Shown: positions 41,926-51,539, counted from the first letter of the stretch. The stretch: 64,000 bases of DNA from Aureimonas sp. Leaf427 (GCF_001425485.1 NZ_LMQW01000034.1:62001-126000); one strand, 5' to 3'. Translations and numbers: made by a program. The notes: generated by a model from the sequence alone, not told the origin.

Positions 41926-42803
41926 TTCACCGCACTCGCCAGATCGACGCGGAAGAGGCGCAGCATGCCGAGCACGGCGGCGATGCAGAGGAGGAGCAGC
42001 GTCAGGCCGTAGGCCGCGCCCCTGTTCCAGTTTCCGCTCTCGAAGAACCAGTCGTAGATCAGCTGCGTGAACCAGCGGCTTCCCGGCGCGCCGAGAAGGG
42101 CGGGCGCGATGTAGCTGCCGGCGGCGAGCATGAAGGTGAAGACGCAGCCGGTCGCGATGCCGACCTTGGCATGGGGCAGCACGACGCGGCGATGGATGCG
42201 GATCGTGCCGGCGCCGAGATCGCGTGCGGCCTCGATCTGCGCGCGGTCGAGCGTGCCGATCGAGTTGTAGATCGGGAAGAGCATGAAGAGGAGATAGGCA
42301 TAGGCCATGCCGGCGAGGACGCCGCCGTCGCCGTACCAGCGCATCGGCTCCGACAGGAGGCCGAGACCGGTCAGCATCTGGTTCAGCGGGCCTTCGAAGG
42401 CGAGGATGATGTACCAGGCGAGACCGCGCAGCACCTCGTTCATGAGGTAGGGAACGGCGAGGACGAGCAGCACCAGCCCGACCTGCCGCCGCGTCGCGGT
42501 CTGCGCCAGCCAGTAGGCGAGCGGATAGCAGAGGACGAGCGTGGCGAGCGTGACGACGGCGCTGCCCCAGACGGTCTTCAGGAAGATCCAGACATGGGCG
42601 GGGCGGTCGAGGAGATAGAGAAAGTTCGTGGCCGAGTAGACGTCCTTCGGCCCGCCCAGCTGTGCCGGCGGCAGGTTGGGGCGAAGCGCGAAGTCCAGCA
42701 TGGTGAGGTTCGGCACGAGGACGAGCCCCGCGAGCCAGAGCGCCACGAGGAGAAGGAAGGTCGAGCCGAGCGGCCCGCCGAACCGGCGCAGGATCTCGCT
42801 CAT
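41922..42803 (-). CDS. Putrescine/spermidine-type ABC importer permease 1 (PotB-like)
   Basis: A 293-residue inner-membrane permease. The first span reads GSTFLLLVALWLAGLVLVPN; the EAA loop IEAARDLGAGTIRIHRRVVL is clear in the C-terminal half. A large periplasmic loop precedes span 2, as usual for PotB-type proteins. Start and stop both overlap neighbouring genes by 4 bp. Confidence 0.9.
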   Translation of the reverse strand: MSEILRRFGGPLGSTFLLLVALWLAGLVLVPNLTMLDFALRPNLPPAQLGGPKDVYSATNFLYLLDRPAHVWIFLKTVWGSAVVTLATLVLCYPLAYWLAQTATRRQVGLVLLVLAVPYLMNEVLRGLAWYIILAFEGPLNQMLTGLGLLSEPMRWYGDGGVLAGMAYAYLLFMLFPIYNSIGTLDRAQIEAARDLGAGTIRIHRRVVLPHAKVGIATGCVFTFMLAAGSYIAPALLGAPGSRWFTQLIYDWFFESGNWNRGAAYGLTLLLLCIAAVLGMLRLFRVDLASAVK

Positions 42804-43891
42804 GCGCGCGCATCCAAGGTGCCGAGGACGATCGCGTCCTGCCGGGAGAAGCCGGCGATGAAGGCCTCTCCGATGCCCGGCGCGTCGCCGAGCTGGCGAT
42901 GCGGGATCGACACCTGGACGGCCAGCGGGTTCGCGCCCTGCGCGACGCGTCCATGGGCGGTGGCGAAGGCGCCTTCGAAATCGAAGCGGTCGGAGACGAC
43001 GTTCAGCGTGTTGTCCGCGTCCCGCCGGTTCAGGCCGAGGGCTTCCGGGCGAACGTAAAGGCGCGCCTGCATCTGCGGCCGAAGCCCGGCGCCGGGCCGC
43101 CCGACGAAACGGCCATGGGGCGATTCGAGCACGGCGAAGCCACCCGCGATCTCGACGACCGTCCCGGTCAGGACGTTCGTCTCACCCACGAACTCGGCGA
43201 CGAAGGGCGTCTGAGGATTGGCGTAGAGGTCGAGCGGGGCGCCCACCTGCTGGAGCGCGCCGGCGCTCATCACGGCGACGCGGTCGGACATGGCGAGCGC
43301 TTCGGACTGGTCGTGCGTGATGTAGATGAAGGTGACGCCCGTCCGCTTCTGCAGATCGCGCAGCTCGGCCCGCATATGCTGGCGCAGCTTCAGATCCAGT
43401 GCGGAGAGCGGCTCGTCGAGGAGCAGAACCTCTGGCTCGATGGCGAGCGCCCGGGCCACCGCGACGCGCTGGCGCTGGCCGCCGGACAGCTCGTGCGGCA
43501 GGCGGTCGCCATAGCCGGGCAGGGCGATGAGGTCGAGCAGGCGCTCGGCGGCCTTGCGGCGCTCGGCCTTGGGCACGCCCCGCGCCTCCAGCCCGAAAGC
43601 GATGTTTTCCCACACCGTCATCAGCGGAAAGAGCGCGAGCGACTGGAAGATCATCGCGGTCGGGCGCCGGTTGGCCGGCACGCCCGTCATGTCGACGCCG
43701 CTGAAGAGAACGCGCCCGGCGGTCGGCGCCAGGAAGCCGGATATCATGCGCAGAAGCGTCGTCTTCCCGCAGCCGGAAGGGCCGAGAATGGAGAAGAACT
43801 CGCCGGCGCGCACGTCGAGCGACATGCGCTTGACGGCCTGCGTCTGCGCAAAGCGCATTTCGATGTCGATGAGGCTGACCGCATTGGTCAT
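42800..43891 (-). CDS. Putrescine/spermidine-type ABC importer ATPase (PotA-like)
   Basis: A 363-residue ATPase with GPSGCGKTTLLRM (Walker A), LSGGQRQRVAVARAL (signature), LLLDEPLSALD (Walker B) and IYITHDQSEAL (H-loop), all intact, plus a C-terminal TOBE regulatory domain. The upstream-open frame has no better start; the ATG at MTNAVSLID is chosen. It works with the two permeases encoded downstream and the PotD-like protein upstream. Confidence 0.92.
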   Translation of the reverse strand: MTNAVSLIDIEMRFAQTQAVKRMSLDVRAGEFFSILGPSGCGKTTLLRMISGFLAPTAGRVLFSGVDMTGVPANRRPTAMIFQSLALFPLMTVWENIAFGLEARGVPKAERRKAAERLLDLIALPGYGDRLPHELSGGQRQRVAVARALAIEPEVLLLDEPLSALDLKLRQHMRAELRDLQKRTGVTFIYITHDQSEALAMSDRVAVMSAGALQQVGAPLDLYANPQTPFVAEFVGETNVLTGTVVEIAGGFAVLESPHGRFVGRPGAGLRPQMQARLYVRPEALGLNRRDADNTLNVVSDRFDFEGAFATAHGRVAQGANPLAVQVSIPHRQLGDAPGIGEAFIAGFSRQDAIVLGTLDARA

Positions 43892-43921
43892 GGGAGGCCG
43901 TTCGGAAAGAGGAAAGGCGAG

Positions 43922-43948
43922 GGGACCTCGCGACTGGCGCGAGGTCCC
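43922..43948 (-). promoter_or_regulatory. Intercistronic hairpin after the PotD-like gene
   Basis: A perfect 10-bp stem (GGGACCTCGC and complement, 7-nt loop) begins 15 bp after the binding-protein stop codon, before the ATPase gene, without a T-run. It matches the position of hairpins in the other importer operons here. Confidence 0.55.
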
Positions 43949-43962
43949 GGAATTGCGGCCGG

Positions 43963-45105
43963 TCAGGCGGCGAGGAACTTGTCCTGGTATTCCGTGCGCA
44001 GCTCGACGAACCAGCTTTCCTGGATCGGCCACCACCAGAGCTTGTCCAGCGCGTCGGCCGGATAGGCGTTCGCAAAGAAGGTCTTGCTCTCGGCGGGCAG
44101 CAGGGTCTCGGCACCCTTCGCGGTCGAGTTGACCTTAGCGTAGCTCGCATACATGGCGCCGCCCTCGGGGGTCAGCATCCAGTTGACGAAGGCATAGGCC
44201 TGTTCGAGATTGGCGGCGCCGATGGGGAGCGAGATGCCCTCCATCCAGGTCAGCGCGCCTTCCTTCGGCGCGAGATAGCCGATCGGCATGCCCTCGGCGG
44301 CAAGACCGGCGGCCGAGGAATCCCAGGTCTGGCCGATGACGCAGCCATTGGTGCGGAAGGCGCCCTGGGCCTCGTTCTGGTTCGACCAGAACTGCGCGAC
44401 GTTGGCCTTGTGCGCCACCGCCTCGGCGAGGATCACGTCGTAATTGGCGCGCATCGCCTCTTCGTTCTTGAAGCTGTCGAGGAGGGGCTTGGGCAGCTTG
44501 CCCTCGGCTTCCAGCGCGAGGCCGAGGCCGACGAGACCGGAATGGCCGCGAACGGTCGCCTTGCCCGCCATTTCCGGCTTCCAGAGATCGCGATAGGAGG
44601 CCGTGCCGTAGGCGAGCGGCGCCTTCTCGGTGTTGTAGGCGATGGCCTCGGTGCCCCAGTCGGTCGGCACCTGATAGCGCTTGCCCTCGACGACGGCGCC
44701 GAACTTCTTGGAGCTTTCGATCGCGCTGTCGATGCAGCCGGACCAGTTCACCTTGGCCTCATCGATCGGCTGGACGAGCCCGGCCTCGACGAAGTTCGGC
44801 ACGCGGTCGACGGCCGGCCAGATGATGTCGGCGCCCTGACCCTGGTTCACCTTCATGAGGTTCAGGATCTCGTCATTGGTGCCGTAGGGCATGTACGTCG
44901 TCTTGATCCCGGTCGCCTTCTCGAAGGCGGCCAGCATTTCGGGAGAGACGTAGCCGGCCCATGCATGAAGTTTCAGCTCGCCCGAGCTCGACTGCGCGAA
45001 GGCGCCGCGCGAGAGGAAGGGCATCGCCAGCGCGGTGGCGGCTGCCCCGCGCAGAACGCTGCGGCGGCTGATACCGGATGCGGTGATGGTCGCGCCATGG
45101 TCCAT
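43963..45105 (-). CDS. PotD-like periplasmic binding protein
   Basis: A 380-residue exported protein with a twin-arginine-type signal (SRRSVLRGAAATALAMPFLS, cleaved near AFAQ). The mature N-terminus LKLHAWAGYVSPEMLAAFEK matches the polyamine/spermidine-binding family. The ligand may not be a polyamine: the operon ends with a sugar-isomerase-like gene, and family members bind diverse solutes. A Trp-rich C-terminus (LWWWPIQESW) is notable. Tandem start codons make the exact N-terminus slightly uncertain. Confidence 0.88.
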   Translation of the reverse strand: MDHGATITASGISRRSVLRGAAATALAMPFLSRGAFAQSSSGELKLHAWAGYVSPEMLAAFEKATGIKTTYMPYGTNDEILNLMKVNQGQGADIIWPAVDRVPNFVEAGLVQPIDEAKVNWSGCIDSAIESSKKFGAVVEGKRYQVPTDWGTEAIAYNTEKAPLAYGTASYRDLWKPEMAGKATVRGHSGLVGLGLALEAEGKLPKPLLDSFKNEEAMRANYDVILAEAVAHKANVAQFWSNQNEAQGAFRTNGCVIGQTWDSSAAGLAAEGMPIGYLAPKEGALTWMEGISLPIGAANLEQAYAFVNWMLTPEGGAMYASYAKVNSTAKGAETLLPAESKTFFANAYPADALDKLWWWPIQESWFVELRTEYQDKFLAA

Positions 45106-45442
45106 GGTCGCACTCTCCTCGAAACGGGACGCCGGCGACGGCCTGCGTCTTCCCGAATGAGGCGCCTAGCACTGGATCGTAACAGGGAGACGACGGCCGG
45201 CAGACGGCCGGAGAGCCGATGTCGCCGATCCCTTTCGGGCGTCGCGGTCTTGATAGGCACGAGTGATCGTCATCGGTGCAAAATGCGATGGTTCGGACGC
45301 GAGGGCGCGTGCCCGGCGGAGCGTTCGTGTAAAGAAGGGCCCGTGCCCCCGGCCGACGAGATCGCCGGGAAGGACCGCCCGGGAGGGGCGGCGGGAAGGG
45401 TGGAGGCCCTTCCGGCAAGAGGGAAGAACGGGAGGAACGACC
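45106..45442. promoter_or_regulatory. Divergent region between the PotD-like and epimerase genes, with a 20-bp inverted repeat
   Basis: No gene. A CATCG, ten bases, CGATG inverted repeat (45271-45290) lies in the least GC-rich part, with GC-rich direct words (ACGGCCGG twice) nearby. This could be an operator of a LacI/GntR-type regulator not encoded next to it. The epimerase ribosome-binding site is GGGAGGAAC, just ahead of its ATG. Confidence 0.35.
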
Positions 45443-46339
45443 ATGAACAAGCTCGGAATCCATGCGCTCGTCTGGGAGGCCGGATGGAGCGAGGACGAGT
45501 GCGCACGCGCCATCGCGGCGACGGCCGAGACGGGCTACGACTTCATCGAGGCGCCGGCGCTCGATCCGAGCCTCATCGACCCCGTCTTCACCAGCCGGCA
45601 GCTGGAGAAGGCCGGTATCGGCATCAACTTCTCGCTCGGCCTCGATTTCGACAGCGACATCTCGTCGGGCGATCCCGACAAGCGCCGCCGGGGCCGGCGC
45701 AAGCTGGAGGACGCGGTGGCGGTCTGCCGCGACTGCGGCGGCGAGTATATCGGCGGCATTCTCTACTCCGCCTTCGGCAAGTACGATCGCCCGCCGACGG
45801 CCGACGGCATCGCGCAGTCGGCCGAAACGCTGAACGCGGTCGCCGACATCGCCGCCCGAAGCGGGATCACGCTCGTGCTGGAAGTGGTCAATCGCTACGA
45901 GACGAACATCTGCAACACGGCGGCGCAGGGCGTCGAGATGATGAAGCGCGTGGGCGCGCCGAACGTGAAGGTGCATCTCGACGTCTATCATATGAACATC
46001 GAGGAATCCGACATCGCCGCCGCGATCGTCGAGACCGGCGAGCATATCGGCTACTTCCACACCGGCGATTCGCATCGCGGCTACATCGGCTCCGGCACGA
46101 TCGATCTCGCCGGCGTGTTCCGCGCGCTGGTTCGCGCCAAGTACAAGGGGCCGATCACCTTCGAGAGCTTTTCCTCGCGCGTCGTCGGGCAGCCGCTGGA
46201 GGGCATCCTCGGCATCTGGCGCAATCTCTGGGAGGACGGGCACGATCTGGCGGCCCATGCGCTGATGTACACGAAGGCGCAGCTGAAGGCGGCCGAGGAG
46301 GCGGAGCGGCAGGCGAGCCAGCGCAGCCGTCTGCCGTGA
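45443..46339 (+). CDS. D-tagatose/D-psicose 3-epimerase-family protein
   Basis: A 298-residue metal-dependent TIM barrel that epimerises ketohexoses at C3. Diagnostic residues are the Glu in LEVVNRYETN, the Asp/His in VHLDVYHMNIEE, the His in FHTGDSHRGY and the last Glu in ITFESFSS; these are the four metal ligands and catalytic acids of the family. The substrate could be any of D-tagatose, D-psicose or L-ribulose types. It is transcribed away from the PotD-like importer and probably belongs to the same regulon. GGAGGAAC serves as ribosome-binding site. Confidence 0.9.
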   Translation: MNKLGIHALVWEAGWSEDECARAIAATAETGYDFIEAPALDPSLIDPVFTSRQLEKAGIGINFSLGLDFDSDISSGDPDKRRRGRRKLEDAVAVCRDCGGEYIGGILYSAFGKYDRPPTADGIAQSAETLNAVADIAARSGITLVLEVVNRYETNICNTAAQGVEMMKRVGAPNVKVHLDVYHMNIEESDIAAAIVETGEHIGYFHTGDSHRGYIGSGTIDLAGVFRALVRAKYKGPITFESFSSRVVGQPLEGILGIWRNLWEDGHDLAAHALMYTKAQLKAAEEAERQASQRSRLP

Positions 46340-46382
46340 ACGTCTAGCGAGGCCGCACGGGTGGGAGCGCAGCCGTCGCCGG

Positions 46383-46408
46383 GCGCGCGGATCGCTGGAT
46401 CCGTGCGC
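46383..46408 (+). terminator. Weak hairpin after the epimerase gene
   Basis: An 11-pair stem (GCGCGCGGATC with one G-U pair, 4-nt loop) about 45 bp after the epimerase stop codon. No T-run is present, so termination is uncertain. Confidence 0.4.
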
Positions 46409-46543
46409 CTGCCGGGGGGCGTCGCTTAGAGATTGGTAACCATAAGCGCTCATTGTGAGAACAGCCGATCGCGGCCCGGACCGGATGGTCCCGGAGGCGC
46501 GCGATCGGCCCGTTCGACACGAGACGAGGCGGCGCCCCATCCC

Positions 46544-47851
46544 ATGACACAGGACATCCAGGCGCCAGCCTCGCGCAGATCTCGCCCGGCCAAGCATTCC
46601 AGCCGGCGCTCGAAGCCGGCGGGCACGAGCCTTGCGACGGGCCTCCTCATCGGGGGCGGACTACTCGGCTGCGTCGCGACAGCCTTCGCGCTCTATCTGC
46701 CGCATCCATCGCAGCCGAGCCTTGCGCCGGTCCTGTCGCAGCGCATCGTGCGGCCGGCGCCGATGCCGCGCGTCGTCTCGGCGCCGGATGTGCGCCGTTT
46801 CGACGGAGCCGCCGCGCAGAGCGCTTTGCCGGAAACGATCGCGGCGCTTCAGCATCGCGAGAGCCGGCTGGCGGCCGCGCGCCCCGTCTTCTCGCGGCCC
46901 GAGCAGAAGCGCGCCGCCGAAGCACGCTCCAGGCCGATCGTGGTGCAGAGTCACCGGTTCGATGCCGCCGACGTCGGCCAGTGGGCCGCTTTCGTGCCGG
47001 CCGCGCTGCCGGCGTCCATCGTTGTCGCGGCGGCTTCGAAGGCGCCCGTCGCCGAGGCCGAGCGCGTCCTTGCCGCCGCCGTGCCGGCGCCGAAGGCGGG
47101 CGCTGCCAAGCTTCCGGCAGCGGCCGTGCTTTCCGCCTCGCTGGAGCCGGATCATGTGGAGGTCGCGCTGCCGGATCTGCCGGTGGAGGCACTGGACCCG
47201 CCGCAGAGCGCGCGCGATGCGCTGGAGCGCGAGCTTGCCCTCGCCGTGCCGATGCCGACCGCGCGCCCGTTCCGCCAGGCGGCCGTGGCCGAGCCGGATC
47301 TGCGCAAGCGCAGCCGCGCGCCGGCCGGCCTCCTCGCCTATGCGCGGCCCGATGCCGGCGCGCTCGACGACGAGCCGGCGATGGGGCCGGAGCGGACCCG
47401 GCCGCTGTCGCCTGCCATCGGCGCCGGCACGGCCGTCTACGATATCTCCGCCTCGACGGTCTATCTGCCGAACGGCGAGCGGCTGGAGGCTCATTCGGGC
47501 CTCGGCTCGCTGCGCGACGACGTGCGCTACGTCCATGTGAAGAATCGCGGGCCGACGCCGCCGCACACCTACAATCTGACGATGCGCGAGAGCCTGTTCC
47601 ACGGCGTGGCGGCGATCCGGCTGACGCCGATCGGCGGCGAGCGGAAGATCCACAACCGCAACGGCCTGCTCGCCCACACCTACATGCTCGGACCGCGCGG
47701 CGATTCCAACGGCTGCGTGTCCTTCAAGGACTACAAGCGCTTTCTCGCCGCCTTCAAGCGCGGCGAGATCCGAAAGCTGGTCGTCGTGCCGAGCTACAAG
47801 AACCCCGGCACGCCCCGCATCGCCTCGCTCTTCGGATTCGGCAAGAAGTAG
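46544..47851 (+). CDS. Membrane-anchored protein with C-terminal DUF2778 (Tlde1-like) domain
   Basis: A 435-residue protein. A basic N-terminus (RRSRPAKHSSRRSKP) precedes one membrane span (LATGLLIGGGLLGCVATAFAL). Residues about 60-295 are a long low-complexity Pro/Ala-rich periplasmic linker. The last 140 residues are a DUF2778 domain: VYLPNGERLEAHSGLG, a conserved RYGP-like turn, then HTYMLGPRGDSNGCVSFKDY with the His/Ser-Asn-Gly-Cys site. DUF2778 proteins are related to L,D-transpeptidase-fold peptidoglycan enzymes, including Tlde1 effectors. Here an envelope role is more likely than secretion. The last stop nearly touches the convergent yjfF gene. Confidence 0.8.
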   Translation: MTQDIQAPASRRSRPAKHSSRRSKPAGTSLATGLLIGGGLLGCVATAFALYLPHPSQPSLAPVLSQRIVRPAPMPRVVSAPDVRRFDGAAAQSALPETIAALQHRESRLAAARPVFSRPEQKRAAEARSRPIVVQSHRFDAADVGQWAAFVPAALPASIVVAAASKAPVAEAERVLAAAVPAPKAGAAKLPAAAVLSASLEPDHVEVALPDLPVEALDPPQSARDALERELALAVPMPTARPFRQAAVAEPDLRKRSRAPAGLLAYARPDAGALDDEPAMGPERTRPLSPAIGAGTAVYDISASTVYLPNGERLEAHSGLGSLRDDVRYVHVKNRGPTPPHTYNLTMRESLFHGVAAIRLTPIGGERKIHNRNGLLAHTYMLGPRGDSNGCVSFKDYKRFLAAFKRGEIRKLVVVPSYKNPGTPRIASLFGFGKK

Positions 47852-47855
47852 ATCG

Positions 47856-48830
47856 TCAATGCGCCGGCTGCGCCTGCCCCTTCCGGGTGGCGGAGAGGAG
47901 CAGGCGCTGTAGGACGATGAAGCCGAAGAGGAGGATGCCGATCACGATCTTCGTCCACCAGGAGGAGAGCGTTCCGTCGAAGGTGATGTAGGTCTGTATC
48001 AGGCCCTGGATCAGGACACCGACGAGCGTGCCCGCGACGAAGCCGGAGCCGCCGGTGAGCAGCGTTCCGCCGATGACGACGGCGGCGATCGTGTCGAGTT
48101 CGACGCCGACGGCCGCCAGCGAATAGCCGGCCGCCGTGTAGAGCGAGAAGACGATGCCCGCGATGCCGGCGCAGAGGCTGGACAGCATGTAGATGAGGAT
48201 CGTCGTGCGGGCGACGGGAATGCCCATCAGCTCCGCCGAGACCGGATTGCCGCCGAGCGCATAGACGTTGCGCCCGAAGCGCGTGCGGTGCGCGATCAGG
48301 ATGCCGACCGCGAAGACCGCGAGCATGATCATGGCCACCAGCGTCAGCCGACCCCGGCCCGGCAGCTGCAGGAACATGTCGTTCAGCTGGGCATAGAGCG
48401 GATGGTTGATCGGCACGGACTCGGTCGTGATGATCGAGGCGGCGCCGCGCGCGAGGAACATGCCGGCCAGCGTGATGATGAAGGCGGGGATCTCGAAATA
48501 GTGGATCAGCGCGCCCATCGCCGCGCCGAAGGCGGCGGAGACGATCAGCGCCAGGGCGAAGGCGGCATAGGGGTGGATGCCGTAGCGCTCGATGGCGATG
48601 GCGAGGAAGACGCCGACGAAGGCGATGACCGCGCCGACGGAAAGATCGATGCCGCCGGAAATGATGACGAAGGTCATGCCGACCGCGACGATGCCGAGAA
48701 AGGCGTTGTCGGTGAAGAGGTTGGCGATGACGCGCGTCGAGGCGATGGCCGGGAACTGCGCCGCGCAGAGCGCATAGGCGAGAAGGAAGATGACGACCGT
48801 CGTCGCCAGCGGCAGGAGTCTCGACGTCAT
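47856..48830 (-). CDS. yjfF: Galactofuranose-type ABC importer permease YjfF
   Basis: A 324-residue inner-membrane permease of the CUT2 family: MTFVIISGGIDLSVGAVIAF near residue 65, GNPVSAELMGIPVARTTILI, and the C-terminal IGGTLLTGGSGFVAGTLVGV. The E. coli YtfQ-YtfR-YtfT-YjfF system takes up galactofuranose and also binds galactopyranose. The gene order here (ytfQ, ytfR, ytfT, yjfF, all on one strand) matches it exactly. Its start overlaps the ytfT stop by 4 bp. The C-terminal tail (RKGQAQPAH) is unremarkable. Confidence 0.9.
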   Translation of the reverse strand: MTSRLLPLATTVVIFLLAYALCAAQFPAIASTRVIANLFTDNAFLGIVAVGMTFVIISGGIDLSVGAVIAFVGVFLAIAIERYGIHPYAAFALALIVSAAFGAAMGALIHYFEIPAFIITLAGMFLARGAASIITTESVPINHPLYAQLNDMFLQLPGRGRLTLVAMIMLAVFAVGILIAHRTRFGRNVYALGGNPVSAELMGIPVARTTILIYMLSSLCAGIAGIVFSLYTAAGYSLAAVGVELDTIAAVVIGGTLLTGGSGFVAGTLVGVLIQGLIQTYITFDGTLSSWWTKIVIGILLFGFIVLQRLLLSATRKGQAQPAH

Positions 48831-49900
48831 GGCGCAGCCCGGCCTTTCCCGTTCGGCGTGAGGAAGCCGAGGATCGTCTTGGTCTTGGGGGACTGCGCGA
48901 GGAGGACGCAGAGGACGACCACGGCGCGCACGATGAGATTGAACTCCGGCTGGAAGCCCGAGAGGAGAATGCCGGTGTTCATCGCCTGGATGATCACCGC
49001 GCCGAGCACGCTGCGAAAGAGGCTGAAGCGCCCGCCGAGCAGCGAGCCGCCGCCGAGCACCACGGCGAGGATCGCGTCGAGCTCCAGCCAGAGACCGGCA
49101 TTGTTGGCGTCCGCGCCCCTGATGTCGCCGGCGACGATGAGGCCGGCAATGGCCGCGCAGAGGCCGGAGAAGACGTAGGCGCCCATCGTGACGACGCGCG
49201 TCTCGACGCCGGCATAGCGACTGGCCTGCGCATTGGCGCCGGTCGCCTCCAGGAAGAGGCCGAGCGCCGTGCGGCGCACGATGAGCGTCGTCACGATCAG
49301 CACGGCCAGCGTAATGACGACGGGCAGGGGCAGGGCGAAGAGCGTTCCAGCGGAGAGGCCGATGAGGCCGGGATCGTCGAAGGTGACGATCTGCCCGCCG
49401 GTGATGAGCTGGGCGATGCCCCGGCCCGCGACCATCAGGATGAGGGTCGCGACGATCGGCTGGATGCGCAGGACCGCGACGAGAAACCCGTTCCAGAGGC
49501 CGCAGACGACGCCCGCGCCGAGCGCGGCGGCGATGCAGGTTCCCGTGCCGTAGCCTTCGTTGACGAGCACGCCCGCCGTCGCGCCGACGATCGCCATGAT
49601 CGCGCCGACCGAGAGATCGATGCCGCGCGAGGCGATGACGAGGCACATGCCGATGGCGAGGATCGCGATCGGGGCGACGCGATAGAAGACGTCGACGATC
49701 GAGCCGAACATGCGCCCGTCCTGCAGGCGGATGGAGAAGAAGCTCGGCGAGACCAGCCAGCAGGCCAGAAAGATGAGGGCGAGGGCGACAATCTGCGGCG
49801 CGCTGGCCGCGAGGCCGGCGAGCCTCGGCCTTCGCCTCGCGGCCGGACCGGAGGACGGCGCGGCAAGGCCGGGACTTGCGGGAAGCGGGCTTCGCGTCAT
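48827..49900 (-). CDS. ytfT: Galactofuranose-type ABC importer permease YtfT
   Basis: A 357-residue permease with a 35-residue basic/Pro-rich N-terminal extension, then CUT2 motifs: CLVIASRGIDLSVGAIMAIV and VLGGGSLLGGRFSLFRSVLG. It shows an aromatic FYRVAPIAILAIG entry as in YtfT. It overlaps both neighbours by 4 bp (ATGA junctions), typical of tightly coupled importer genes. With YjfF it makes a heterodimeric channel. Confidence 0.9.
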   Translation of the reverse strand: MTRSPLPASPGLAAPSSGPAARRRPRLAGLAASAPQIVALALIFLACWLVSPSFFSIRLQDGRMFGSIVDVFYRVAPIAILAIGMCLVIASRGIDLSVGAIMAIVGATAGVLVNEGYGTGTCIAAALGAGVVCGLWNGFLVAVLRIQPIVATLILMVAGRGIAQLITGGQIVTFDDPGLIGLSAGTLFALPLPVVITLAVLIVTTLIVRRTALGLFLEATGANAQASRYAGVETRVVTMGAYVFSGLCAAIAGLIVAGDIRGADANNAGLWLELDAILAVVLGGGSLLGGRFSLFRSVLGAVIIQAMNTGILLSGFQPEFNLIVRAVVVLCVLLAQSPKTKTILGFLTPNGKGRAAP

Positions 49901-51444
49901 GGCCGGGCCTCGGCGGCGATCGTGCGGATGATCGTGTCGGCGCTGATCTCGTGCCCCGTCAGATCGCCGACATGGGAGCGGTCGCGCAGCACGCGGATGC
50001 GGCTGGAATAGGCGGTGATCTCCTCCAGCTCCGAGGAGATGACGAGCAGCGCCATGCCCGCCTCGCAGAGGCTCTCGATCAGCCGCACGATCTCGGCATG
50101 GGCGCCGATGTCGATGCCGCGCGTCGGCTCGTCGAGAATGAGGAATTCCGGCTCGGTGGCGAGCCAGCGGGCGAGCAGCGCCTTCTGCTGGTTGCCGCCG
50201 GAGAGAAGCCGGATCGGCGTTTCGGCGTCGCGCGTGCGGATGTCGAGGCTCTTGATGAAGTGATCGGCGAGCCGGTCTTCCTCCGCCCGGCCGAGTGGCT
50301 TCAGCCAGCCGCGCCGGGCCTGGAGGGCGAGCACGATGTTCTCGCGAACGGAGAGATCGCCGACGATCCCTTCCGTCTTGCGCTCCTCCGGGCAGAAGCC
50401 GAACCTCAGCGCGACGGCATCGCGCGGGCTCGCGAGGCGCACGCGACGGCCGTCGATCGTCGCCTCGCCGCTATCGGCCCGGTCGATGCCGAAGATCAGC
50501 TTGGCCGTCTCGCTGCGGCCGGAGCCGAGGAGGCCCGCGACGCCGACGACCTCGCCCCGGCCGATATCGAGATCGAACGGGTTGATCTGCCCGCGCCGGC
50601 CGTAGTCGCGAAAGGACAGGAAGGGTTCGGGCTCCGGCGCCGTCTCGGCGCGGCGCTCGTGCGTGGCTTCGGCGAGATCGCGGCCGAGCATCATGGAGAC
50701 CAGCTCCAGCCGCGGCAGGCCGGCGGTCTCGCGCGTGCCGATGAGGCGGCCGTTGCGCAGGATCGTGATGCGATCGGCCAGTGCATAGACCTGATCGAGG
50801 AAGTGCGTGACGAAGACGATGCCGATGCCGCGGGCCTTCAGGCCCCGCACGGTTTGGAAGAGATGCTCGACCTCGCTGGCGTCGAGGCTCGCGGTCGGTT
50901 CGTCGAGGATGAGGACGCTGGCCGAGAAGTCCACCGCCCGCGCGATGGCGACGAGCTGCTGGATGGCGACGGAGAAGTCCGACAGCGACTTGCGGACGTC
51001 GATATCGACGCCGTAGCTTGCCATGATCTCGCGCGCCCGGCGCTGCATCGGCCCGTTGCGGATGAAGCCGAAGCGGCCGGGCTGGCGGCCCATGAAGAGG
51101 TTCTCGGCGACCGAGAGATTGGGGAGGAGATTGACCTCCTGGTAGACCGTGCCGATGCCGAGATTCAGCGCGTCGGCCGGGCTCTTGGCGTGGATCTCGG
51201 TCTGCCCGAGCAGCACCGAGCCGCCATTGCGCTGGAGCACGCCCGTCACGGTCTTGATCAGCGTCGACTTGCCCGCGCCGTTCTCGCCGAGCAGCGCATG
51301 GACCTCGCCGGCCCGAAGCGTGAAATCGACGCCGTCGAGCGCCTTCACGCCGGGAAAGGTCTTGGTGAGGCCGCGAATGGTCAGGACGTCGCGGGGCGCG
51401 GCGGGCGGCTGCACGGACGATGAGGCCGGTTCGATCGGGGACAT
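49897..51444 (-). CDS. ytfR: Galactofuranose-type ABC importer double ATPase YtfR
   Basis: A 515-residue ATPase with two nucleotide-binding domains. Domain 1: GENGAGKSTLIKTVTG, DFSVAIQQLVAIARAV and LILDEPTASLD. Domain 2: GLLGSGRSETAKLIF (family-typical loss of Lys) and LLSGGNQQKALLARWL with LILDEPTRGID. Frame is open upstream, but the ATG MSPIEP is the sensible start. It should power YtfT/YjfF. A GC-rich hairpin separates it from the binding-protein gene upstream. Confidence 0.92.
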   Translation of the reverse strand: MSPIEPASSSVQPPAAPRDVLTIRGLTKTFPGVKALDGVDFTLRAGEVHALLGENGAGKSTLIKTVTGVLQRNGGSVLLGQTEIHAKSPADALNLGIGTVYQEVNLLPNLSVAENLFMGRQPGRFGFIRNGPMQRRAREIMASYGVDIDVRKSLSDFSVAIQQLVAIARAVDFSASVLILDEPTASLDASEVEHLFQTVRGLKARGIGIVFVTHFLDQVYALADRITILRNGRLIGTRETAGLPRLELVSMMLGRDLAEATHERRAETAPEPEPFLSFRDYGRRGQINPFDLDIGRGEVVGVAGLLGSGRSETAKLIFGIDRADSGEATIDGRRVRLASPRDAVALRFGFCPEERKTEGIVGDLSVRENIVLALQARRGWLKPLGRAEEDRLADHFIKSLDIRTRDAETPIRLLSGGNQQKALLARWLATEPEFLILDEPTRGIDIGAHAEIVRLIESLCEAGMALLVISSELEEITAYSSRIRVLRDRSHVGDLTGHEISADTIIRTIAAEARP

Positions 51445-51539
51445 GAGCTGCCTTCGGGCAAACCGCCGCCGGCATCGGGCTCCGCCGGGGGAGCTGCCGA
51501 GTTTCGGACGGACGGAACCGGGGGACGGATGCCGGGGAC

